64,000 bases of DNA from Archivesica marissinica (taxonomy: Eukaryota; Mollusca; Bivalvia; Venerida; Vesicomyidae), in assembly GCA_014843695.1 (NCBI GenBank), contig CM026397.1, positions 36,302,924-36,366,923 of the forward strand, in the 5' to 3' direction. Below the pieces are notes generated by a model. That model was not told the origin of the DNA. It saw nothing but the letters and a program-made list of their open reading frames with translations, and made no database searches. The translations under genes were made by a program, and so were the position numbers. Of the stretch, positions 12,901 to 24,900 are shown one piece after another; positions within the stretch are counted from its first letter, which is position 1; every line of letters begins with the position of its first letter.

Positions 12901-15900
12901 CTTATTATTTCGATTCTAACACGACTTACTTCTAATAATTTTAGACGAGAATCAAAGGAGAATTTTCTTCAAACGCGGTGCTACTTTCGAAATGTCCTCC
13001 AGCGTAAGGGGTGATGGCGTTATTTTTTATGGAATATATCAATCTAGTGCATAAATGGACACAAGTTGTAACTGATCAATAATTTTATTTATTTTGTCAA
13101 ATAAAACTGTACAGAATAGTAACTGAAACGTTACTTAACAGAAAAACAAGACGGACAAGAGATTTTCTGATTCTAATAATAACTCACTTCCGCGAATTCC
13201 CACGGTAGTATTTACAAACATCACGTGACTTTCATTCATTAAACTTTAAACGCATTGTATAAATCGAATAGCCAACACACGGTGCGCGCGCAGCATAGTT
13301 CAAGGTAGGTATATCGCAGATTAAAGTAGATTTTACTCTACAAGTATGTATGTTATTAGCTGGGTCGTGTTAGAATAAAAATTAATTAAGATACTGGTAT
13401 AAAATTTAACCTTATCTCTAAACGGTCAACGTTCATAATAATTTCTTCTTATGAATATTTTTATATCTATTCGTCATGTATTCCATTTTATTATACATCA
13501 ATTTTAATATTAATGTAATAGTCTATACAAATTTATTTTAGCTCGATTGCGAAACAAGTTCTTACAACTTATATTAATCACTCTCGAGACCTCATTCCTG
13601 ATGGAATCCATTGCCACGAGGGAGAGAGAAGAGGCAACGTGGAATTTAAATACATTGCCTAAGGGCACAATCTTAACGGTTCCAGCTGGGCTCGAACTCC
13701 GGACCTTTCGCACCTGAAGCGAACGCGCATCCACTGCGCTATCACGACTTCCACAATTTAATGTTAATGGTGAATTTAATGTCAACAGATCTGGTTTAAA
13801 ATGAATTAAATAAGATAATATGAAGAGTGGTATTATATGGTTATTAGTTTGTTCCGAATACTTCAAAACACAAAGTGACCAGTGAGGCTCGAACTCCGGA
13901 CCTTTCGCGTTCGCTTCAGGTGCTAAAGGTCCGGAGTTCGAGCCTCACTGGAGCCGTTACGATTGTGCCCTTAGGCAAGGCATTTAAATTCCACATTGCC
14001 TCTTCTCTCTCCCTCGTGGCGATGGATTCCATCAGGAATGAGGTCTCGAGAGTGATTTATATAAGTTGATATAACTTATTTCGCAATCGAGCTAAAATAA
14101 ATTTGTATAAACTAAAGTGACCAGTTAGAAGCTTGGGTAGTTTAAACATATTTTATTCAGTTCATTCAATATATCTACAGTATACAATACACAGGGTATA
14201 TGCAATGGATTGGAAAACAAGCTGAGAGCTTATGTAAATTCCTTTCCACGAGGATGTTACAATATAAGCTTGGTTAGGAAAATAATATAGTTAATTCATT
14301 TTCTCATTTATTTATATCAGATATACATATGCCCTTCTGAGATCATGTCTCCTCTCAATATGGCTTGTAGATTATATTGATCTATAAGTGTTACTTAGTC
14401 TCCTCTCAATGTGGCTTGTTGTAGATTGTATTGGTGTATACGTGTTACTTAGTCTCCTCTCAATGTGGCTTGTTGTTACTTAGTCTCCTCTCAATGTGGC
14501 TTGTTGTTACTTAGTCTCCTCTCAATATGGCTTGTTGTAGATTGTATTGATCTATAAGTGTTACTTAGTCTCCTCTCAATGTGGCTTGTTGTAGATTGTA
14601 TTGATCTATAAGTGTTACTTATTCTCCTCTCAATGTGGCTTGTTGTAGATTGTATTGATGTATAAGTGTTACTTAGTCTCCTCTCAATGTGGCTTGTTGT
14701 TACTTAGTCTCCTCTCAATGTGGCTTGTTGTAGATTGTATTGATCTATAAGTGTTACTTAGTCTCCTCTCAATGTGGCTTGTTGTTACTTAGTCTCCTCT
14801 CAATGTGGCTTGTTGTAGATTGTATTGATCTATAAGTGTTACTTAGTCCCCTCTTAATGTGGCTTGTTGTAGATTGTATTGATTTATACGTGTTACTTAG
14901 TCTCCTCTCACTGTGGTTTGTTGTAGAGTTATTGATCTATAAGTGTTACTTAGTCTCCTCTCAATGTGGCTTGTTGTTACTTAGTCTCCTCTCAATATGG
15001 CTTGTCGTAGATTGTATTGATCTATAAGTGTTACTTAGTCTCCTCTCAATGTGGCTTGTTGTAGATTGTATTGATGTATAAGTGTTACTTAGTCTCCTCT
15101 CAATGTGGCTTGTTGTAGATTGTATTGATGTATAAGTGTTACTTATTCTCCTCTCAATGTGGCTTGTTGTAGATTGTATTGATGTATAAGTGTTACTTAT
15201 TCTCCTCTCAATGTGGCTTGTTGTAGATTGTATTGATGTATAAGTGTTACTTATTCTCCTCTCAATGTGGCTTGTTGTAGATTGTATTGATGTATAAGTG
15301 TTACTTATTCTCCTCTCAATGTGGCTTGTTGTAGATTGTATTGATGTATAAGTGTTACTTAGTCTCCTCTCAATGTGGCTTGTTGTAGATTGTATTGATG
15401 TATAAGTGTTACTTATTCTCCTCTCAATGTGGCTTGTTGTAGATTGTATTGATGTATAAGTGTTACTTATTCTCCTCTCAATGTGGCTTGTTGTAGATTG
15501 TATTGATGTATAAGTGTTACTTAGTCTCCTCTCAATGTGGCTTGTTGTAGATTGTATTGATGTATAAGTGTTACTTATTCTCCTCTCAATGTGGCTTGTA
15601 GATTGTATTGATGTATAAGTGTTACTTAGTCTCCTCTCAATGTGGCTTGTTGTAGATTGTATTGATGTATACGTGTTACTTATTCCCAAATAGTATCATA
15701 CCCAGAACTAACCTACGTTAACATTGTGTATTCTACTTGCACACAGTTCTTGCAGCACCAACGTCATTGAAGCTTCACAGAAGAACAAGTACATCATTGA
15801 CTATTTCGTGGGAACGCCCGACAAATGCACATGAAAATATGACGTCATATACAATCATTTATTGGAAGGGGTTCATCCGGGAACTGTCGACGAAGAAAGG

Positions 15901-18900
15901 TGTAGAGTACCATTCCGGGGAAGCTGTAGTAGAATACACGTTGACGGGCCTTGACCCTATCACAAGTTATAATATTCAGGTTTGTACTGTAGCTATGTCT
16001 AGCTCACGTGACCGGAAACGTCTGTCTTTGTCAGTGCTGTTGTCATTATATTTACGTTTATTTATCGTTTCTACCGGTTACCCATATGAGCGATGCTTCC
16101 CGAAGAGATTAGTAATGTTAGTGCAATGATACAGACAGGGAAACATTCCAGAGTCTCCTCTGGTACTTTTACGTGCATCGACACGAGACATTGGTTTAAA
16201 GTCTCATCCAAAAGACTATGAACGAGTCATTTTAGTATGATATATAGGGGGATCGAACGTGTGTGTTAACCACTAATCCGTTACAGATTTGTATTTCTCG
16301 CTCTGTGTCTCGGAATAGTTATCAAATCCTTTTTTAAAACTTTGGTCACAATCCATATCTGGATGGATTAAAGCTCGGTTCATTTAAATAATCGTCAGGT
16401 TCTATGACAACATATAGCTAAGTTATGGCGTACGTGGTCCAGTGGTAGATCATCTGAAAATGCTCGGTGAACCTGTTCATATAGGATCGCCACTTGGGGT
16501 GTCTATTCTTTCAAGTGAGCAAGCTATCCAGCTTCATTGCTGAAGGCAGGTGATTCGACTCAGGTGCCCGCCCGCGTCTAAAATAATGCTCGCAGGTGCC
16601 CCCAATACTAGCTGGATAGTCACCATGCGACCAAGGCTGTTGGTGCGCCTTTAAACCCCCAAAAACAAACATAGCATAGGGTCATATTTTGTTATCAAGT
16701 TTGGTCACAATGTATTTATATGAGCACTTTGTTTTGCTTCATATACAAATGATTGCTTACCTACATATTTCAATATATTACTTATCGTAGTAAAATATTC
16801 TACAGGTACAAGCTGTAAACAGCGCTGGTTCCGGCGAATACAGTGAAATCATGGTAGCATCGACGTCAGAAGGACGTAAGTTCACTTAAGGAATGAATCG
16901 AGGGGTAAAAGTGTTCATTGGGCTATGAGTTACATCGGGCGTGGTTGAGGTTTGTGGAGGCATAATGCATCCATGTTAACTGTAAACACGTTCGATGTAG
17001 TTCATAACCCGGTGGAAACTGTTAAACCGATATTCATGTCTTATATATTTACATATATTATTATTTTTCAATGACACAAATACAGATATAACACACTGTG
17101 TAGTCAGATTTACGACTTACCGTGTGACGGACCTGGTAAATAGATCATCCTTGGAATATCCCAATCTGTAAGACATCTTTGTATGAGAGGAATGTTGTCC
17201 AACACTGTGAATGCGCCTGACTGTAACTTCAAGTGCGCATGTCCGCTGCATATCATTAGTGAGGAAATTCGTACGAAAATGGATACAAACAGGCATATAC
17301 GTTCATAAAGGAAATGCAATAGCGATGTAAATATTAATAATTAGGCGTTGTTAAATATTGCTCGTTATAAAATAAATGAAGTTTAATCTGTTTATCAATG
17401 TTACTCGTAAAGATATTTCAACCTAGATGGATGCGAAGATCATAAATGGATGCATCTGAGCGTATTGACAATACACATTTCTTATACTTCAAACACTGTC
17501 GTGACATCATACCTATGCACTTGAAGTCCATTATTATTATTATTGGACTGCTGTCAAAGGCCCAGCGTATTATATTAAATCCTACGCGTAAATGTATGAA
17601 CTTAACAATTTTAATTAGTAGGATCTTGTTATATAAGTGTGTGTTTTCAGTAGGATATAAGCCTTAAACGGATCCAATATGTAAACTATTGGTACTGTCT
17701 GTCTTCGGCGCTACGCGCCTCACACAGTCCAATATTTTACATGTTGGATGGTTTTCGGCTTATATCCTATACATATATTTATCGCATACAGTCAAACCTG
17801 TCTTAAACAGCCACCCAATGGAATCATAGAAAGTGGATGCTTAGCACAGGTGGCTGCTTAATAGAGGTCAAATGTATAATAAAACAGCATATTGGAAATC
17901 TTAATAACAGGTTGGCTGCTTAATAGAGGTGACCACTAACACAGGTTTGACTGTATGTTTAATCGAGGTCACGCCTCCAGAAGTATGTTAATTATTTTAT
18001 TTTTGGAGGATTGTGTAAGACACAGAAGACGCTCCAGTTCCAGAAGCATCCGTGGTTCCTTTACATTACAGGTGTATACATGTAGCAACGATACATGAGA
18101 CCTCAGGCATGAAATATTATAATGGTCGGACCGGTGATCGTGATATATGGTCCCTACATGGATTCACAGTCCAACTTGCTAACCAACTGCCATGGACCAA
18201 TAACCCGTAGATCCCTGCATGGATTCACAGTCCAACTTTCTAACCAACTGCCATGGACCAATAACCCATAGGTCCCTGCATGGATTCACAGTCCAACTTG
18301 CTAACCAATTGCCATGGACCAATAACCCATAGATCCCTGCATGGATTCACAATCCAACTTGCTAACCAACTGCCATGGACCAATAACCCATAGAGCCCTG
18401 CATGGATTCACAGTCCAACTTGCTAACCAACTGCCATGGACCAATAACTCATAGATCCCTGCATGGATTCACAGTCCAACTTGCTAACCAACTGCCATGG
18501 ACCAATAACCCATAGAGCCCTGCATGGATTCACAGTCCAACTTGCTAACCAATTGCCATGGACCAATAACCCATAGGTCCCTGCATGGATTCACAGTCCA
18601 ACTTGCTAACCAACTGCCATGAACCAATAACTCATAGATCCCTGCATGGATTCACAGTCCAACTTGCTAACCAATTGCCATGGACCAATAACCCATAGGT
18701 CCCTGCATGGATTCACAGTCCAACTTGCTAACCAACTGCCATGAACCAATAACTCATAGATCCCTGCATGGATTCACAGTCCAACTTGCTAACCAATTGC
18801 CATGGACCAATAACCCATAGGTCCCTGCATGGATTCACAGTCCAACTTGCTAACCAACTGCCATGAACCAATAACTCATAGATCCCTGCATGGATTCACA

Positions 18901-21900
18901 GTCCAACTTGCTAACCAATTGCCATGGACCAATAACCCATCTAATGTCACATGCTCATTGCTTCAAATGTTAATTACTATTTATATTCACGCACGACTTG
19001 TTGCAGGTCCTGGTGCTATTTCAAAGTTCCGGAACATATCTCGTACACAAACCTCTATTACTCTTGAATGGCAACCTCCAGAACGACCAATCAGCGAAGT
19101 GATGTTCTACTACGTAAGCCTATGTTACATACAATATTGATAATTAATATAATAAACATGTGATATTTATAATGTAATATGTTTTGTTGCAATATGTCAC
19201 TTATAATTCTATTCAGGTTCTACTTTTAATATGATTGTTTAATGTTGTCTTTGCATTATACATATATGATAGATAAATAAACAAATTTGGTATCAAAATG
19301 TGCAAACACAATGTTTTACTTTTAATTGAATTAAACTGACTGAATTGACTGAATTGATCAGAACATTGCTTACATGGGAATATAAGTATATCATTTTCTC
19401 TCTAACCAAGTGCACACTTTCGTTTTCGTGTGAGTATATGTTATAAGAAAAATGTGTTGCCATTAACTAAAACCCAAATAATTAAACATATTGCAGGTGA
19501 AATGTTCCAATGCCAAAGCTGCATCTTTGAACTATGTTGAACCTCTGCGTATACCAGCTAGCATGAATAAATTCAATTATACGGGGCTTCGCCCAACCAC
19601 AAAGTACACATGCAGTATCAATGCCAGTTCTACCATTGGGACAGGACCAACCTCTTACCTCCAAGCATGGACAGAAGCTATAGGTATGTGAATTAAAATA
19701 ATACCTACTGTTCACTGAAACCTCATATAACTTCTGCGGTTACTATAGCAAATGATCATATCCATCGTCTGTCTGACACATATACTGACGCCATAAAAAA
19801 AAACTGCGCACGTTTTATATTGAGCGTTACGTTTTCGTTATAAATTTGAGAATTATGGAATTTACTATCACAAGTGAAGAAAATAATCCTTCACACATTG
19901 CAAAAATTATGCCAAATGTGATTATTTTTTTGTTTTAAAGAACACAAGTGCCTATTTTTTTTTTATAATTTATAAGAACATACATTTTATCTCTAAGGCA
20001 TGTGTACAGTTTCTTTTTGGTGTCAGTATACTTTAGAGTTGCAAACCACGACATGCTGATACAGACATAATATATTGATCTGGTCAATGTACAATCAAAT
20101 CAGATTTTATTTGGCAGAATCAGTTAATACATTTGTTATTCTTAAAAGTTAGAATAGTAAAACAAAGAGGTTGCTAAGTATATTAAACATGCCTTTTAGC
20201 TAAGGACAACTCATATGAAAAGTTTATGTGTGAATTTGAGTGAATATGTATGTATGTGTGCATGCTATCGCATTAATAGCTTACATACAATGATGCTTAA
20301 TCTCTATGACGTTAATGAATTTGTTTCACTCTTTGCCAATATAAGCTCTATGACGTTAATGAATTTGTTTCACTCTTTGCCAATATAATCTCAATGATGT
20401 TAATGAATTTGTTTCACTCTTTGCTAATATAACTTTCTAATTATGTGAACTTCGTTCCTTAGATACCACCATATGGGTGTAGTTTGAATGTAATGTGTGT
20501 ATATTACATTTTGTTTCTCGTGTTATGATTTGCACATTGAATTCCCAAAGCTAAGGTTATTGACGATAGTGCAATAAAATATTTTCTGTTCTGCTCTGGT
20601 ATAAATTATAGTTTAGAATTGCAAGCCATGGCACATTATTGACAAATACTTAACAATACATGTACTACAGCAAAGATATAACGAACATACAAAAGAATAA
20701 AGAATATAAGATATATTACAATAATTAAAGATTTTAGGATGTCTTCTGACCATTACCAGAGTATACTAAATTCATTAAAGCAATTTCCTGTCCAACTATT
20801 CTTCCACAAAAAATGTCAAACTAATATAACATATGCATTAAGAGTTGCAAGCCATGACATGCAAGACCTCATGACACATATATGACAACCCTGATCTAAT
20901 CTAGTCATTTCATATTGTTGTATCCTATTTTTTTAATCATCTAACGCGTCTTCTTCAGACCCAGCGGAACCGCCAGCACCAACCATTCTTGGGCGCTCAG
21001 ATACCACCGTAACCTTGGAGATTAAGCAGCATTCAGACAATACTATCAGGTTTGCATTACTTATCAATCCTTTATAATGTAATTAAGTAATATATATATA
21101 TGTACATTATATTGCCAAAGCTTCGCTTCATGTGTGAAAGGCCCGGAGTTCGAGCCCCGCTGTAGCCATTACGATTGTGCCCTTAGGCAAGGCATTTAAT
21201 TCCACATTGCCTCTTCGCTCTTCTTCATTGCGATGGATTCCATCAGGAATGAGGTATCGAAAGTGATTAATATACGTTGAAAGAATTTGTTTCACAATCG
21301 AGCTAAACGAAATTTGTATAACTATTGCCAAAGGCAAGCTTATAGTAAGACATATTTCGTTCTGTTCTGTAATGATATCTTCTTCAATAACAATGAAACA
21401 TAATCCCCTAACTTCTGTAATTCCAGTTTCTACAGAATCATCATTGAACAGATAACGGACCGGTCTCGTAGAAGTGTTCAGCAATCTGTGTCTGACACAA
21501 ATTATGACTTCTTCACTGCCAAGAAGAAGGGTTCCTCGCTGTATGTAGCTGCTCAGCTAGACAACGTTAATGCCGTTGGTAGATTTGTTGTAGGAGACAA
21601 TAAAACGTATCATGGATTTACAAACGTTCCTCTGAAACCATCAGAAGACTATGATATATGGCTTGGAGCGTACGCAGAGACTGATACGGTACGTATGTCG
21701 TAGTGGGAGTCAATGTATAGGGTGTGTACAATGTTCTACCCAGAGACTGATACGGTACGTATGTCGTAGTGGGAGTCCATGTATAGGGTGTGTACAATGT
21801 TCTACCCAGAGACTGATACGGTACGTATGTCGTAGTGTGAGTCCATGTATAGGGTGTGTACAATGTTCATTAAGGTTGCAAAATCAATTTCATTTAAATT

Positions 21901-24900
21901 TGAGTACACACTATTTGAATTTATCATATATGTATTCGCTAATAAACGTCCTAAGGGTAATGCAACTAGCAGGATATTAACAAGCTCACAATTAACAATG
22001 AATGTTCAATCGAGACAGTAAAGAAACAGTTGCAATAATAAGTATTGTAAGCTTTCATTGAAACCTATTCCTTTTTTAATTATTCACCTCCTGGACATAG
22101 GAACAGATATTTACACACAACAACCGAACACATAGCATATATCTGTATACACACATGTGTGTTTTACGTTTATTTATCGTCGCTACCGGTTGCCCATATG
22201 AGCGACGCCTCCTGAAGAGATTAGTTATTTTAGACTTTTTGAGGATAGTGCAATGATACAGACAGAGACCAATTCCAGATTCTCCTCTGGTTCTTTTACG
22301 TGCACTGTGTAACGCACTGACACGAGACCTCGGTTTAATGTCCCATCTGAAAGACAGTTAATTGTATTAGGGTCAGACGGGGGGTCGAACCTGCGATCCC
22401 TGGATACACAAATCGCAACAGGGATAGTTACATATAATGTGGAAACGGAAGTTATTACGTCAGTTTCGTGATCAATGTAATCTGAGTATATCAGAGAAAG
22501 TAATAATTTAATATTTTTATTCTTTCAGGGAATAAGAAAGTCAATTTCCAAAGCAGTGAAAGGATCAGTTGGTAAGAAACGGTTGAATCCACTATTCTCG
22601 TAACGTTGTAATAACGATAAACAAAGCCATTTGAAATTTGAACAAGTTTTGAACAAGTGTATTTCATTTATTCATTTGTTTCAATGAGGATGATACGAAC
22701 AATGGGGCTATCGTACTATCTACGCCATTGCATAATACATATCAGTGCACAATGAGAATCATTAGTCAGTCGCTGCCACTGAATACTCCTAAAAGTATAT
22801 TGGTCGTCTCAATTGGTTTCCTCTGTTTTTATCGTTATTTCCTTTGCACCACATGTTTTCCATATCTGTATTCTCGTAATTATAAATCTCGACATATATC
22901 CTTTAGCATGTCCAATGGATACCTTACTGTAAACTTGTGTTAAATTAATTAACATGATTTTGATAAAATTACATTTATCCTAACGCAACGTCTGGTTAAA
23001 CGACAACAGTAAAAATAAATGATTCCAACTAAAAGGACCAATATACATTTAGGGATGAATCTGACTATCCATCAAGGGAGGTAATAGAAAAACCAGTAAT
23101 GTCTCTCATTAACAGCAATGTAATCAGAATACATTGTTTTAAACAAAATTGCAACATTCATTAGGAACTGTTTATTTTCAGAATTTAACAATTCTTTCAG
23201 TGTTAACTATAATTATACTGTCATTGCAGACAACTGAAACATTCATTATATTTCACGTGTAGCTCGTCATCAAGTGTACATTGCATCTCCCTGTACATCA
23301 CTGTATTAAACTTTCGAGAAAGTGACTTATTGTAATAGTTTTATTCACAGTTTAAAATTAAATTTCTGCAAGACAAATGGCGAACATGCCTTACTAATGT
23401 AGCTCTTTACACGTTAGACGTGGACATAACGGTCAAATAATTATGTCGTGGAATTTATTTAGAATTGTGTCATTAATTGAAATTTCATAGCATATTTCCC
23501 AGAGTTTTCAACAACATATAAGAAAAACACATTCATGACTTGTCGTCTGCTACAATTATTTGCAATATTTATATCCTTTATTTTACACAGAATGCAAAGA
23601 TTTAAATATAATTGCTTTAAGCTTTCGATTAAATCCATTTTCATTATGTATACAATGGATATGTACATTATGAATGAATACATATGCTTAAACCAAATAT
23701 AATTGCCACGTGGATCGGTTTTATGTTCAGAATATGTCTGGTATATTTCAGCTCGGAGTGCTATAACAGCTGTACCACCTATAAACCATGTCCCTGTCAT
23801 CATTGGAGTCCTCATTGTATTCATTGTACTCATTCTTCTTGTCGCCTTGATGCTCTTTGCATGGAGGTATGTATTACTGTTACAATATGGAGATAAAGAT
23901 ACGTTACATATATAATTTACAGCAAAAAAAGTACAATACCACTCAGACATTTACTTATAGGATATGAACAAACCTATACTGAAACCATAAAAGAACTGTG
24001 CACTTTTATAGTGAGCGTTACTTTTTCGTATTCATCACACATCCCACTAATTTACTCATTATTTCGCACATTTTGATGCCAGTGCACAGTGTGTGTCTTA
24101 CGTTTATTTATCGTCGCTACCGGTTGCCCATATGAGCGACGCCTCCTGAAAAGATTTTTAGTCATTTAGATTTTTGGAGGATAGTGCAATGATACAGACG
24201 GAGACCCATTCCAAAATCTCCTCTGGTTCTATTACGTGCACGGTGTAAAGCACCGACACGAGAACTCGGTTTAAAATACCATCTGAAAGACTAATTGTAT
24301 TAGACTCAGACGGGGAATCGAACCTGCGATCACTGGATCACCAATCCAGCGTGTCAACAACTGCACAGTTTCTTTTTGGTGTCAATATATATCACAATCA
24401 TGTATCCCAGTATATTGACATTGTGTTTGTTGACGACGTGCCCGTAACCTTGTAGAGTGTCGAGATCTGTCATCACAGTTTATGCCCCTTAGACTGACAT
24501 TTTAAGTTTATTTAAAGTCGCCACCGCATAAATACCATTCGGCGACTGATGCCCCTTTGATAGCCTGGGTTCCATTCTGTCGATTTTTCACCAAGTAACT
24601 TCTAGCCAAATGACATGTTCAGAAACTCAATACGGCCCAATTAATAGTCTCGGTGTTACAATATATTTATTTGACTGACCAGGCAAAATATATCGACGCC
24701 TGTTCCAAGGCTACCCCTTTGATTGTAACTATATGTTTTATATAATGTTGGTGTTACAGGAAGAAACATTTGCGATCGGAGCGCGAGAAAGCAGAAATGC
24801 CTAATTTTGGACCAACTATTATTCCGGAGCCGGATTTGACACCACCGTCAACTCCAATGGGTACAGTAATTATTGTGCTTGGACTGGTGTTCGTGTCTCT

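Noticed and set aside
14961..15689. 242-codon minus-strand open frame (T-S-H-I-E-R-R repeats)
   Set aside because: Artefact of the 54 bp minisatellite.
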